Positions 7,608 to 17,495 of a DNA stretch of 64,000 nt are shown here, piece by piece. Numbering within the stretch: the stretch's first letter is position 1; every line of letters begins with the position of its first letter. The stretch is from Pseudomonas sp. B28(2017) (lineage in GTDB: Bacteria; Pseudomonadota; Gammaproteobacteria; Pseudomonadales; Pseudomonadaceae). The notes under the pieces were generated by a model. That model saw only the letters and a program-made list of their open reading frames with translations, did not search any database and had not been told where the DNA came from. The position numbers were made by a program, and so were the translations under genes. The stretch spans positions 186,001 through 250,000 of the forward strand of contig NZ_NEJH01000007.1 of the NCBI RefSeq assembly GCF_002113025.1, in the 5' to 3' direction.

Positions 7608-9476
7608 ATGCGACTGGCTTTCCCTATCTTGTTGTTCACGACCGTGGCCCTGCTGTCGGGTGCCGCGGGTGTGAATGCGGCACCGCAACCGGCGATGACC
7701 GTGTACGGCGAACCGGCAAAATACCCCGCCGGCTTCAGTCATTTCGCCTACACCAACCCGCAGGCCCCCAAGGGCGGCACGATGCGGCGCTCGGCGATCG
7801 AAATCGGTCAGTTCGACCATGTCTTGCCTTACATCGACAAAGGCATCGGCGTCACACAGATCGACGGCTTGCTCTATTCGCCGCTGGCCCAACGCTCGCT
7901 GGACGAGCCGTACACCGTGTATGGCCTGGTGGCAGAGAAGATGGAGCGTTCCGAGGACGGCCTGTCGCTGCGCTTTTACCTCAACCCCAAGGCGCGCTTT
8001 GCCGATGGCAAACCGATTACCGCCGAAGACGTGCGCTACACCTTCGACCTGCTGATGACCCAGGGCAGCCTGCGTTACCGCACTCAGTTCGCCGACGTCA
8101 AAGGCGTCGAAGTGGAATCGCCACTGAGCATCCGCTTTGATTTCAGGAACAACGAAAATCGCACCCTGCCGCTGGATATCGCGACCCTGCCGGTGTTTCC
8201 CGAACACTGGTGGAAAACCCGCGATTTCGCCGGTGGCGGCGGCTATGAAGCACCGCTGGGCAGCGGCCCCTATAAAGTCGGCAAGATCGATTCCGGGCGC
8301 AGCATCACGTTCGAGCGCAATCCCGACTGGTGGGGCAAGGACCTGCCGGTCAGCCGTGGCCTGTACAACTTCGATCACTTCAGCATCGAGTACTTCGGCG
8401 ATACCGACGTGGCGCGTCAGGTCCTGCGCGGCGGCGCCTTTGACTACAATCGCGAGTTTTCCGCCACCGGCTATTCCATCGGCTACGACAGCCCGGCCCT
8501 GAGCGACGGTCGCCTGCAAAAGGCCCACCTTGCCACCGAAGCGCCGCAGCCAGCCCAGGGTTTTGTGTTCAATCTGCAAAAGCCCATGTTCCAGGACCGT
8601 CGCGTGCGCCAGGCGTTGGCGATGCTGTGGGACTTCGAGTGGAGCAACCGGCAGATGATGCGCGACATGTACATCCGCCAGCAGAGCTTTTTCTCCAATA
8701 CCGATCTCGCGGCCCGGCAACTGCCGGATGCGGGTGAGCTGGCGATTCTCGAACCGTTGCGCGGGCAGATCCCCGACGAAGTCTTCACTAAAGTGTTCGA
8801 GGCGCCGAAGACCGATGGCAGCGGCGTGATTCGCGACAAGCAGTTGCAGGCCCTGGACTTGCTCGAACAGGCCGGCTGGAAACCCGATGGCGACCAACTG
8901 GTCAATGCCGACGGCGAGCCGTTGAGCTTTACGTTCCTGGTCAGTCAGAACGGCATGGACCGCCTGCTGTTGCCCTATAAACGCACGTTGAAACAGATCG
9001 GCATCGACCTGAACATCCGCCGCATCGACTCGTCCCAGTACGTCAATCGCCTGATGAGCCGCGACTACGACATGATCGTCACCGGCTACCCGGTCACCAC
9101 TTCTCCGGGAAACGAACTGCTCAATTATTTCGGTTCGGCGGCGGCCACCGACCCGGGATCAAACAATTACATGGTGTTGAAGAACCCGGCGGTGGACACC
9201 CTGATCACCGGGCTGATCCGCGCCAACACCCAGGCCGACATGCTGCACTACGCCCATGCCCTGGACCGCGTGCTGCAATGGAACTACTACTGGATTCCCA
9301 ACTATTACCCGCCGGGAACCTCTACAGTGTGGTGGAACCGCTTCGGCATCCCGAACGTGCAAGCGAGCAATGACGAAGCCATCGAAAGCTGGTGGGAAAT
9401 GAGCACCACGCCATTGACCAACCAACAGATGACTGCCGAACGAATCAGCCGTGGCAAACCCGGAGGGCCGCACTGA
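7608..9476 (+). CDS. yejA: Periplasmic peptide-binding protein of ABC importer, YejA-like
   Basis: This solute-binding protein of family 5 has 622 aa. The start at 7608 gives a standard Sec signal (MRLAFPILLFTTVALLSGAA...NA). The mature part begins with YAFT-like text (FSHFAYTNPQAPKGGTMRRS) typical of the YejA branch. Family traits include the SPLAQRSLDEPYTVYGLVAE region and many Trp/Tyr residues in the binding lobe. It would capture oligopeptides or microcin-like peptides for YejBEF. Its stop overlaps the next start (TGATG at 9474-9478), showing translational coupling. Confidence 0.92.
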   Translation: MRLAFPILLFTTVALLSGAAGVNAAPQPAMTVYGEPAKYPAGFSHFAYTNPQAPKGGTMRRSAIEIGQFDHVLPYIDKGIGVTQIDGLLYSPLAQRSLDEPYTVYGLVAEKMERSEDGLSLRFYLNPKARFADGKPITAEDVRYTFDLLMTQGSLRYRTQFADVKGVEVESPLSIRFDFRNNENRTLPLDIATLPVFPEHWWKTRDFAGGGGYEAPLGSGPYKVGKIDSGRSITFERNPDWWGKDLPVSRGLYNFDHFSIEYFGDTDVARQVLRGGAFDYNREFSATGYSIGYDSPALSDGRLQKAHLATEAPQPAQGFVFNLQKPMFQDRRVRQALAMLWDFEWSNRQMMRDMYIRQQSFFSNTDLAARQLPDAGELAILEPLRGQIPDEVFTKVFEAPKTDGSGVIRDKQLQALDLLEQAGWKPDGDQLVNADGEPLSFTFLVSQNGMDRLLLPYKRTLKQIGIDLNIRRIDSSQYVNRLMSRDYDMIVTGYPVTTSPGNELLNYFGSAAATDPGSNNYMVLKNPAVDTLITGLIRANTQADMLHYAHALDRVLQWNYYWIPNYYPPGTSTVWWNRFGIPNVQASNDEAIESWWEMSTTPLTNQQMTAERISRGKPGGPH

Positions 9477-10537
9477 TGTGGGCTTACATATTGCGGCGTC
9501 TGCTGCTGATCATTCCGACGCTGGTGATCATTCTTCTGGTCAACTTCGTCATCGTCCAAGCCGCGCCGGGCGGCCCGGTCGAACAGGCCATCGCGCACCT
9601 GCAAGGCATTGGCGGCGCCACGGTCGGCGGCGGTTCCGGCGAATCCATGAGCGGCAAGTCCCGCGCCAGTCGCGGTCTCGATCCGCAGCTGATCAAGGAC
9701 ATTGAAAAACAGTACGGCTTCGATAAACCGGCACACGAACGCCTCTGGCTGATGCTTACCAGCTACGCGCGCCTGGACTTCGGCAAGAGTTTCTTCCGTG
9801 GCGCCACCGTCACCGACCTGATCCTCGAAAAAATGCCCGTGACCATTTCCCTCGGGCTCTGGGCGACGCTGATCACCTACCTTGTGTCGATTCCACTGGG
9901 CATCCGCAAGGCCGTGCACCATGGCAGTCATTTCGACATCTGGAGCAGTACCGCGATCATCATCGGCTATGCCATGCCGGCGTTCCTGTTTGCGATGTTC
10001 CTGATCGTGGTCTTTGCCGGTGGCACTTCGCTGAACTGGTTTCCGGTCCGCGGATTGGTCTCGGACAACTTCGAATCGCTGTCGACCGTTGGCAAAGTCG
10101 CCGACTACTTCTGGCATCTGGTGTTGCCGGTCACCGCGCTGGTGATCGGCGGTTTCGCCACACTGACCATCCTGACCAAGAACTCGTTCCTCAATGAAAT
10201 CACCCGCCAATACGTGGTCACCGCCCGGGCCAAGGGTTTGAGTGAACGACGGGTGCTCTATGGACACGTGTTCCGCAACGCCATGCTGTTGGTGGTGTCG
10301 GGCATTCCCCAGGCGTTCATCAGTGTATTTTTTGCCGGCTCCCTGCTGATCGAAGTGATCTTCTCCCTCGACGGCCTGGGCCGCATGAGCTACGAAGCAG
10401 CGGTATCACGGGACTATCCGGTGGTGTTCGGCTCGCTGTTCATCTTCACCCTGTTCGGCCTTCTGATAAAACTGGTCGGCGACCTCTGCTACACCCTGGT
10501 CGACCCGCGTATCGACTTCGCCGCGAGGAACGCCTGA
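9476..10537 (+). CDS. yejB: ABC peptide importer permease YejB
   Basis: This inner-membrane permease of 353 aa has an N-terminal helix (YILRRLLLIIPTLVIILLVNFVIVQAAPGGP), a periplasmic insertion and a C-terminal transmembrane block with the BPD_transp_1 signature ARAKGLSERRVLYGHVFRNA. The Gly-rich insert near residues 45-65 matches the YejB branch rather than DppB. It overlaps yejA upstream and yejE downstream through TGATG junctions. Confidence 0.93.
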   Translation: MWAYILRRLLLIIPTLVIILLVNFVIVQAAPGGPVEQAIAHLQGIGGATVGGGSGESMSGKSRASRGLDPQLIKDIEKQYGFDKPAHERLWLMLTSYARLDFGKSFFRGATVTDLILEKMPVTISLGLWATLITYLVSIPLGIRKAVHHGSHFDIWSSTAIIIGYAMPAFLFAMFLIVVFAGGTSLNWFPVRGLVSDNFESLSTVGKVADYFWHLVLPVTALVIGGFATLTILTKNSFLNEITRQYVVTARAKGLSERRVLYGHVFRNAMLLVVSGIPQAFISVFFAGSLLIEVIFSLDGLGRMSYEAAVSRDYPVVFGSLFIFTLFGLLIKLVGDLCYTLVDPRIDFAARNA

Positions 10538-11559
10538 TGCTCAAGCTTTCACCGCTGGCGCGTCGCCGCTTCGAGCGATTCAAGAAAAACCGTCGGGGCT
10601 GGTGGTCGCTCTGGCTGTTTGTCGGCCTGTTCCTGATGACCCTGGGCGGCGAACTGATCGCCAACGACAAACCGTTGGTGGTCAGCTATCAAGGCCAGTG
10701 GTACTTCCCGGTCTTCAAGCGCCACACCGAACAGGAGTTCGGCGGACAACTGCCATTCCAGGCCGACTACCGCAGTGACTATGTCCAGAAGCTGATCAAG
10801 CAGGACGGTGGCTGGTTGCTGTTTCCGCCGATTCCGTTCAGTGATGACACCCCCAACTATGACCTGAACAAACCCGCCCCCAGTCCGCCCTCCAGCGTCA
10901 ATTGGCTCGGCACCGACGACCAGGCGCGGGACGTTCTGGCCCGGGTGATCTTCGGTGCCCGGGTGTCGATCCTCTTTGCCTTGATGCTGACGTTTGTCAG
11001 TGCCCTGATCGGCATTGCGGCCGGGGCACTGCAAGGCTATTACGGCGGCTGGGTGGATTTGCTCGGCCAGCGTCTGCTGGAGGTGTGGTCCGGATTGCCG
11101 GTGCTGTACCTGCTGATCATTCTGTCGGGCTTCGTCGAGCCGAATTTCTGGTGGTTGCTGGGAATCATGGCGCTGTTTTCATGGCTGGCCCTGGTGGACG
11201 TGGTGCGCGCCGAGTTCCTGCGCGGGCGCAACCTGGAATACGTCAAGGCCGCACGCGCGCTGGGCCTGACCGACCGCAAAGTCATCGTGCGGCACATTCT
11301 GCCCAATGCCATGAACGCGACCTTGAGCTACTTGCCGTTCATTCTCACCGGGGCGATCTCCACCCTGACGGCGCTGGACTTCCTCGGCTTCGGCATGCCG
11401 GCCGGCAGCGCGTCCCTGGGTGAACTGATCGGCCAGGGCAAGCAAAACCTGCAAGCGCCGTGGCTGGGCCTGACAGCATTTTTTACCCTGGCGCTGATTC
11501 TTTCTTTACTGGTATTTATCGGCGAAGCGCTGCGCGACGCCTTTGATCCGCGGTCTTGA
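10537..11559 (+). CDS. yejE: ABC peptide importer permease YejE
   Basis: This second permease has 340 aa and begins with the basic stretch RRRFERFKKNRRGWWSLW and a first helix. A long periplasmic segment (about residues 45-130) precedes the permease core. The cytoplasmic coupling motif is ARALGLTDRKVIVRHILPNAM. It pairs with YejB to form the channel. Confidence 0.93.
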   Translation: MLKLSPLARRRFERFKKNRRGWWSLWLFVGLFLMTLGGELIANDKPLVVSYQGQWYFPVFKRHTEQEFGGQLPFQADYRSDYVQKLIKQDGGWLLFPPIPFSDDTPNYDLNKPAPSPPSSVNWLGTDDQARDVLARVIFGARVSILFALMLTFVSALIGIAAGALQGYYGGWVDLLGQRLLEVWSGLPVLYLLIILSGFVEPNFWWLLGIMALFSWLALVDVVRAEFLRGRNLEYVKAARALGLTDRKVIVRHILPNAMNATLSYLPFILTGAISTLTALDFLGFGMPAGSASLGELIGQGKQNLQAPWLGLTAFFTLALILSLLVFIGEALRDAFDPRS

Positions 11560-11586
11560 CCCGCGCTCTTGATTCGGAATGTAGAG

Positions 11587-13164
11587 ATGACCAACCTGAT
11601 CGAAATCCGTGACCTCAGCGTGGCCTTCAGCGGCCAGACCGTGGTGCGCAATCTGTGCCTGGACATCCGCCCCGGCGAATGCCTGGCGCTGGTGGGCGAG
11701 TCGGGTTCGGGCAAGTCGGTGACGGCCCACTCGATCCTCCAGTTGCTGCCGCAGACCGATACCGAGACAACCGGCAGCATTCGCTATCGCGGCCAGGAAC
11801 TGGTGGGCGCCGATACCGGCAAGTTGCGACAACTGCGCGGCAATCGCATCGCGATGATCTTCCAGGAACCGATGACCTCCCTCAATCCGCTGCACAGCAT
11901 CGAAAAACAGATCGGTGAAACCTTGCTGGTGCACAAAGGCCTGGCAGGCAAAGCGGCGCAAGCGCGGATCCTTGAACTGCTGCACCTGGTGGGCATCCAG
12001 AAACCCGAGGAACGTCTCAAGGCCTATCCCCATCAATTGTCCGGTGGCCAGCGCCAACGGGTGATGATCGCCATGGCCCTGGCGTGCGAACCGGAACTGC
12101 TGATTGCCGACGAACCGACCACCGCGCTGGATGTGACGGTGCAGCGCAAGATCCTGCTGCTGCTCAAGTCCCTGCAACAGCGGCTGGGCATGTCGCTGCT
12201 GCTGATCAGCCATGACCTCAATCTGGTGCGCAGCATCGCCCAGCGCGTGTGCGTGATGAAAGCCGGGGAAGTCGTCGAGCAGGCACCTTGTGAAATCCTT
12301 TTCACCGAACCGAAGCACCCTTACAGCTGCGTATTGCTGCACGCCGAACCCGAGGGCGAAGCCTTGCCCCGGGACGCGCGCGAAAACGTGCTGGAGGTGG
12401 ACAACCTGCAGGTGCGGTTTCCCGTCGGTGGTGGCCTGTTTCAGCGCAAGACCTGGCTGCGGGCCGTCGATGGCATCAGCCTGAACATTCAACGCGGCAA
12501 GACCCTGGGCATTGTTGGCGAGTCCGGTTCCGGCAAGTCCACCCTAGGCCAGGCGATCCTGCGTTTACTCGACTCCGAAGGCAGCATCCGCTTTCAAGGC
12601 CAGGCGCTGGACGGCCTGACGCAAAAACAGCTACGTCCGTGGCGCAAGACGATGCAGGTGGTGTTCCAGGACCCCTTCGGCAGCCTCAGTCCGCGCATGT
12701 CGGTAGCGCAGATCATCAGCGAAGGTCTGGAAGTGCACAGCCAGTTGAGCGCTGAAGAGTGCAATGCCGAAGTGATCCGGGCGCTGAGCGAAGTCGGCTT
12801 GGACCCGCAGAGTCGCCATCGCTATCCCCACGAGTTCTCCGGTGGACAGCGCCAGCGCATCGCCATCGCCCGTGCGCTGGTGCTGAAGCCGGCACTGATC
12901 CTGCTCGACGAACCGACCTCGGCGCTGGATCGCACGGTGCAGAAACAGGTGGTCGCCCTGCTCCGCCAGCTTCAGGAAAAACACGGCTTGACCTATCTGT
13001 TCATCAGCCATGACCTGGCGGTGGTGCGCGCCCTGGCCCACGACATGATCGTGATCAAGGACGGCAAAGTGGTGGAACGCGGCGCCAGCCATGAGGTGTT
13101 TGACTCACCGCAGCATCCGTACACCAAGGAGCTGTTGGCGGCGGCGATGCTGGGACAGGCATAA
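11587..13164 (+). CDS. yejF: ABC peptide importer ATPase with two nucleotide-binding domains
   Basis: This ATPase of 525 aa has two ABC domains in one chain, as in YejF. The first has Walker A GESGSGKS near residue 40, signature LSGGQRQR and Walker B LLIADEPTTALD; the second repeats these as GESGSGKS, FSGGQRQR and LILLDEPTSALD. ATG 11587 was chosen over an upstream in-frame TTG at 11569. It powers uptake by YejABE and ends the operon. Confidence 0.94.
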   Translation: MTNLIEIRDLSVAFSGQTVVRNLCLDIRPGECLALVGESGSGKSVTAHSILQLLPQTDTETTGSIRYRGQELVGADTGKLRQLRGNRIAMIFQEPMTSLNPLHSIEKQIGETLLVHKGLAGKAAQARILELLHLVGIQKPEERLKAYPHQLSGGQRQRVMIAMALACEPELLIADEPTTALDVTVQRKILLLLKSLQQRLGMSLLLISHDLNLVRSIAQRVCVMKAGEVVEQAPCEILFTEPKHPYSCVLLHAEPEGEALPRDARENVLEVDNLQVRFPVGGGLFQRKTWLRAVDGISLNIQRGKTLGIVGESGSGKSTLGQAILRLLDSEGSIRFQGQALDGLTQKQLRPWRKTMQVVFQDPFGSLSPRMSVAQIISEGLEVHSQLSAEECNAEVIRALSEVGLDPQSRHRYPHEFSGGQRQRIAIARALVLKPALILLDEPTSALDRTVQKQVVALLRQLQEKHGLTYLFISHDLAVVRALAHDMIVIKDGKVVERGASHEVFDSPQHPYTKELLAAAMLGQA

Positions 13165-13235
13165 TTTTGCCGTTAACTGGTGTTGCGGCCTTCATCGGAA
13201 CGCCGCCCGGAGCAAGTCCTCTCCCACAGAGTACA

Positions 13236-14204
13236 TCAGTGGCGCTTGAGGATCTGGTCCATGACCCAATCAGTCTTCAGCGCCTGCCCGGCCACGGCCG
13301 GATGCTGCGCGTCGCCACGAATATGCGCATTCATGCCCAATACGTGGTGCCACTGGATGTGTGCGTGATGCTCGATGCTCAGGCTGAGGTGCTCGCCGGC
13401 GTGCAGCTCGACCGGGTGTTCATCGAACACTGAAAAAGTGATCCGGCCTTTACTGCCAATCACTTCGACCCGGTCTTCACGGCGATCGGCGACAAAGTTC
13501 CAGCACCCCATCCCCAGCGCCCCGCTGGCAAACCGCCAGGTGGCACTGACGGCATCTTCGGCCGCGTACAAACCGGCCTGCCGTGCGGTGAACCCGGCGA
13601 CTTCGACAATATCGCCGAGCAGGTACTGAAACAGGTCCAGGCCATGGCTGGCCAGGTCAGCGAAGTAGCCGCCACCAGCAATCGCCGGGTCAGTGCGCCA
13701 GTTATCGGTGCCATCACGATCCGCTGTCGACGGGGCTTTGGTGAGTGTCCAGCTCAAGTGCCGGACCTCGCCGATCCGCCCCTCCTCCAGCCATTGCCGC
13801 ACTTGCCGGAAGCGTGGCAGCGAACGGCGGTAATAGGACACGAACAGATGCAGCCCCGCATCGGCAAACACCTGCTGCATCTCGCGGCTTTGCCCGGCGT
13901 TCAGTGCCATCGGTTTTTCGACGCAACAATGCTTGCCGGCGGCAGCCACCTGCAAGGCATAAGCGTGATGGCTGTCGGGTGGCGTGGCGATGTACACCGC
14001 GTCGACCTCGGGATCGTCGATCAGCGCTTGCGCATCGGTGTAAACCCGAGCGATGCCGTGGCGCGCGGCGTAGTCGGTGACGGCTTCCAGGCGCCGGCCC
14101 ATCACCGCCACCAACGCCGATCCGGGTGCCTTGTATAAGGCCGGCGCGCTTTTGCGTTCAGCGACACTGCCACAACCGATCATGCCCCAGCGCACCACGT
14201 TCAT
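13236..14204 (-). CDS. Gfo/Idh/MocA family NAD(P)-dependent oxidoreductase
   Basis: This protein of 322 aa has an N-terminal Rossmann domain (WGMIGCGSVAERK) and the conserved EKP motif (CVEKPMALN, near residue 95). A C-terminal alpha/beta domain contains GGGYFADLASHGLDLFQYL, including the catalytic-type His. The substrate is unknown but probably a sugar or inositol derivative. GGGAGAA before ATG 14204 sets the start; an open frame extends further upstream but looks like read-through of non-coding sequence. It sits 16 bp after the DyP gene in the same direction and may be co-transcribed with it. Confidence 0.88.
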   Translation of the reverse strand: MNVVRWGMIGCGSVAERKSAPALYKAPGSALVAVMGRRLEAVTDYAARHGIARVYTDAQALIDDPEVDAVYIATPPDSHHAYALQVAAAGKHCCVEKPMALNAGQSREMQQVFADAGLHLFVSYYRRSLPRFRQVRQWLEEGRIGEVRHLSWTLTKAPSTADRDGTDNWRTDPAIAGGGYFADLASHGLDLFQYLLGDIVEVAGFTARQAGLYAAEDAVSATWRFASGALGMGCWNFVADRREDRVEVIGSKGRITFSVFDEHPVELHAGEHLSLSIEHHAHIQWHHVLGMNAHIRGDAQHPAVAGQALKTDWVMDQILKRH

Positions 14205-14220
14205 AGGTTCTCCCTGCTTC

Positions 14221-15108
14221 TTAGCCGATGCGCAATGCTCGCAGGTCCAGTCGACCGTCCTTGAGTGGCGGGCACCAGTAGTAGCCACCGGTGACCGGCC
14301 GGCTGATGCGGTACAGACCATCGGTGATGCCGTCTTCCAGGCCACTCATGCGGCGCAGTTGGGCTTCGAAGGCATCGAGGGAAAAACCGAAGGCCAGGAA
14401 CATCAGGCCGGCACGGTCACCTTCGATCCACGGCATCGAGCGGCGCACCACGAAGGCTTCAGGCGCAAAGCTTTCCTGGGCGGTGCGCTTGACGTGGGCG
14501 GAAACCGGCGCGTCGTCGATCTCTTCGTTATCGCTCAAGCGGCGACCCATGATGTTGTCTTTTTCATCCGCCGACAGCGCATGGAAACCTTTCAAGTCAT
14601 GCTGCCACTGCTGGATCGCGGCAAAGCTGCCACCCACCGTACCGTCCGCGCCTTCATCCACCACGGCGGCGCTCACGGCGGCTTCGTCGTGTGGATTCTC
14701 GGTACCATCCTCGTAGCCGGTCAGGTCATGGCCGGTCATGTGGCGGAAGGTTTCGTTCATCTGCACCAGGCGCAACGCCGGGGCCAATGCTGCAGCGATG
14801 GCGTTGCTGCGGTTGAGCAACTCACCACGGTCTTCACCGTGCAGCCAGCACCAGAGCGCCTGTTGGGTCGACGGATTATCGACGCCGACACCGGTCAGTG
14901 CCGGGAAAGTGCGCAGGCCTTCGATCTGCCCATCCAGCGCCTTGACCAGGGATTCACCGAAGCCGACCACCACCGATTTGCCGTCCACCAGGCCTTGCAG
15001 GTTATCGAGCGCGGTCGGTAGAGCAGCAACGGATTCGAGAGCGAAGAACATATGGCGGGCTTGAGGCGGAACGGGGGTGGCGAGAATGCCCGGCTGGTAA
15101 TGACTCAT
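14221..15108 (-). CDS. DyP-type haem peroxidase
   Basis: This dye-decolourising peroxidase of 295 aa carries the family hallmark GxxDG as GYEDG near residue 135 (Asp is the distal residue), followed by NPHDE. Near the C-terminus is the haem-pocket stretch RRSMPWIEG and then LMFLAFGFSLDAFEAQL. There is no signal peptide, so it is cytoplasmic or possibly an encapsulin cargo, although no encapsulin gene is visible. The physiological substrate is unknown. Confidence 0.92.
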   Translation of the reverse strand: MSHYQPGILATPVPPQARHMFFALESVAALPTALDNLQGLVDGKSVVVGFGESLVKALDGQIEGLRTFPALTGVGVDNPSTQQALWCWLHGEDRGELLNRSNAIAAALAPALRLVQMNETFRHMTGHDLTGYEDGTENPHDEAAVSAAVVDEGADGTVGGSFAAIQQWQHDLKGFHALSADEKDNIMGRRLSDNEEIDDAPVSAHVKRTAQESFAPEAFVVRRSMPWIEGDRAGLMFLAFGFSLDAFEAQLRRMSGLEDGITDGLYRISRPVTGGYYWCPPLKDGRLDLRALRIG

Positions 15109-15200
15109 ATGAACTCCTCGAAAAAGAGTTCGGAGTTTAACCGGAGTACGAGGGTTTGTGTGCTGTCAGAGGCTGCAGAAGCCCTCTCATCACATGGCGA

Positions 15201-16319
15201 TCAAACCGCGCTGGAGCTTTCGTTGCGGAACGCACTCGGGCTCATACCGGTCCAGCGCCTGAAAGCCCGGCGAAAACTGCGCACGTCGCTGTAGCCGACT
15301 TCCTCGGTGATGCGTTCGATGGACATGTCCGGATTGGCCAGCAGGCTCATGGTGCGGGCCTGGCGCACTTGTTCCAGCAATGTCTCGAACGTCTGGGCAT
15401 GTTCGGTGAGACGGCGGCGCAAGGTGCGGCTACTCATGTTCAGGTCGCCGGCGATTTTCTCGATGTGGCTGCCCTCGGTCAGGTCCCGGGCAATCGCCCG
15501 TTCCACCGCCTGGATCAAATCCATTTTCCGGTGCACCTGCGCAGCTTCCAGTTCGAGCAATTTCACTGCCTGACGCAGGGCCAGGGAATGGTGATTGGGC
15601 AAATGAACGTCCAGCCAATACGCATCGATCACCATGCGGTTCTGCAGGCAACCGAAACGCACGTCAGGCCCCAGCAGGCGCACATACTCGCCGAGATAGT
15701 CCGGCGCGGCATGCATGAACTCCACGGCCATCGGTTTGAAATCCGTCCCGACCAGCGCCCGGCCGTACACCAGCAGGCTGGCGAAAAATTCCTCGACCGC
15801 GAACAGCTGAACGTCGGCAAACGGCAAGCGGCATTCAACGTCGACAAACACCCGCTCCCCAGCCTCCTCCACACTCGACACGACAATGCCGCCGGAGGTG
15901 TGTTGATGGCGGATGCCGAGTTCAAAGGCATCGCGCAAGGTCTTGCACAGCGACAATACATGCCCCAACAACCCCAGCGTTCCGAGCACATTCTGCGCGC
16001 CGACCCACAAGCCCAGCCCCTGATTGGGCAGGACTTTGAGCGCGCGCTGAATCATGGCCACGGCCTGGCGATAGGAAATGCGCTGCGCCGGGTCCTGAAG
16101 GTCTTCAAAGTCAAAACCCAACCCTCGGCACAGGCTCTCGGGGTCGATGCCTTTTTGCTCGGCGACTTCGGCCAGGGTTTGCAGGAGAAACGGCGACACC
16201 AGCGCCAGTTCAAAGGTGGGGTCAGTCACTTTCATTTGCATGAGGGCATACATTCCGGGTCGAGCTGCATTCTTATTTTTGTAACCGGTTATGTCGAAGG
16301 AAGTTAGCACAGGGCTCAA
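15201..16319 (-). CDS. AraC family transcriptional regulator
   Basis: This regulator of up to 372 aa has an N-terminal arabinose-binding-like (Arabinose_bd) domain and a C-terminal AraC HTH pair at about residues 275-360 (IEKIAGDLNMSSRTLRRRL, then ITEEVGYSDVRSFRRAFRRW). Several in-frame ATGs occur in the first 30 codons and none has a clear ribosome-binding sequence, so the start is uncertain. It is divergent from the outer-membrane protein gene at 16438 and may control it, but no operator was identified. Confidence 0.88.
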   Translation of the reverse strand: MSPVLTSFDITGYKNKNAARPGMYALMQMKVTDPTFELALVSPFLLQTLAEVAEQKGIDPESLCRGLGFDFEDLQDPAQRISYRQAVAMIQRALKVLPNQGLGLWVGAQNVLGTLGLLGHVLSLCKTLRDAFELGIRHQHTSGGIVVSSVEEAGERVFVDVECRLPFADVQLFAVEEFFASLLVYGRALVGTDFKPMAVEFMHAAPDYLGEYVRLLGPDVRFGCLQNRMVIDAYWLDVHLPNHHSLALRQAVKLLELEAAQVHRKMDLIQAVERAIARDLTEGSHIEKIAGDLNMSSRTLRRRLTEHAQTFETLLEQVRQARTMSLLANPDMSIERITEEVGYSDVRSFRRAFRRWTGMSPSAFRNESSSAV

Positions 16320-16437
16320 AGGCTGTCCGCAGATGCCCCCCTAAATGGCCGCCAATACCCTGCCTTGCAGGGCGCAGACAGCTTATTTCTATGTTGTGGC
16401 CCTCGTATGGACGCCAGAAAGCCCGCTAACAATAATA

Positions 16438-17394
16438 ATGAGAACACCCATGATCCCGACCCGCACGACTCTTCCCCTAGTGGTCATTGGCCTGGCCGGC
16501 GTCTGTGCTCTGCAACCGGCACTGGCCACCGAGGCTGGCGTGGACAACATCGGCCCCGGCACCGACGGCTTTTTCATGTTGCCGCTTTCGCCCGACAGCC
16601 TTCCGGACAACATGGTTGCGTTCAACCTCTACTACAACCACTACAAAGCCACGAAGCTGAACATCAGCTCGCTCGGCGGCAAGGTGCCAAACGTCGAGAT
16701 CGAATCCACGGCGGTCATTCCGCGCCTGGATTACCTCAGCCCGGTACGCGTGTTTGGCGGCCGGCTGGCCGGCTACATCGCGCAACCGTGGCTCAAGCAG
16801 GAAGTCGCGGTGTTCGGCTTGCAGGACACCCGCGAAGGCATGGGCGATACCACGATCGCGCCGATCATTCTCTGGGACATGGGCAAGAACCTGACCCTCG
16901 GTGCCGCCATTGAAGTCACCGTGCCGACCGGCGAATACAGCGTTGATCGCCTGGCCAATACCAGCAACAACTTCTACACCTACAAACCGTTGTTCTCCTT
17001 CACCTGGCTGCCGACGGACAGAACCGAGGTGTCGATGAAGACCACGTACAGTTTCAACGAGAAAAACAAGGACACCGATTACAAGTCGGGGCAGATTTTC
17101 CACTTCGACTACTCAGCCAGTTTCAAAATCACCGACGACCTGATGCTCGGGCTGAACGGCTACTACCTGAAGCAAACCACCGATGACAAACAGTTTGGCC
17201 ACACCGTGCAGTTCAATGGCCAGGACGTGAACGACGGGGTGCGCGGCCAGGTATTTGCGATTGGTCCGGCGCTGCACTGGACCTTTCTCAAATACGCCAG
17301 CGCAGAGATTCGCTGGGCCAAGGAGTTTGACGTGGAAAACCGACCTGAAGGGGAAATGCTTTGGGCCAAGGTCAGTATTCCGTATGCGTTTTGA
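16438..17394 (+). CDS. Outer-membrane protein of the phenol_MetA_deg family
   Basis: This predicted beta-barrel of about 318 aa has a Sec signal (LPLVVIGLAGVCALQPALA). The mature part consists of alternating amphipathic strands and ends in a C-terminal aromatic (SIPYAF), typical of outer-membrane proteins. Motifs such as GMGDTTIAPIILWDM and LTLGAAIEVTVPTGEY match the SphA/MetA-pathway family often linked to uptake of hydrophobic compounds. The start could be 16438 or 16450. The divergent AraC regulator is a candidate controller. Confidence 0.85.
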   Translation: MRTPMIPTRTTLPLVVIGLAGVCALQPALATEAGVDNIGPGTDGFFMLPLSPDSLPDNMVAFNLYYNHYKATKLNISSLGGKVPNVEIESTAVIPRLDYLSPVRVFGGRLAGYIAQPWLKQEVAVFGLQDTREGMGDTTIAPIILWDMGKNLTLGAAIEVTVPTGEYSVDRLANTSNNFYTYKPLFSFTWLPTDRTEVSMKTTYSFNEKNKDTDYKSGQIFHFDYSASFKITDDLMLGLNGYYLKQTTDDKQFGHTVQFNGQDVNDGVRGQVFAIGPALHWTFLKYASAEIRWAKEFDVENRPEGEMLWAKVSIPYAF

Positions 17395-17401
17395 TTGACC
17401 C

Positions 17402-17470
17402 CCTTCGCGAGCAGGCTCGCTCCCACAGGTAGAAATGCGTTCCTTGCAGGAGCGGGCCTGCTCGCGAAGG
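17402..17470. repeat. Inverted pair of Pseudomonas REP elements
   Basis: CCTTCGCGAGCAGGCTCGCT and its near-inverted partner ending GGGCCTGCTCGCGAAGG face each other across a short spacer. They lie downstream of the outer-membrane protein gene and the convergent PLP enzyme gene. This is the head-to-head arrangement typical of Pseudomonas REP pairs in intergenic regions. Confidence 0.85.
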
Positions 17471-17495
17471 CTGCGGCACATACACTGAAAACCCT

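Noticed and set aside
7596..8897. Minus-strand open frame opposite the peptide-binding protein gene
   Set aside because: Antisense shadow of yejA; no start signal and no recognisable domain.
13195..13235. REP-like fragment near the end of yejF
   Set aside because: Only GGAGCAAGTCCTCTCCCACAG resembles a REP and there is no inverted partner.
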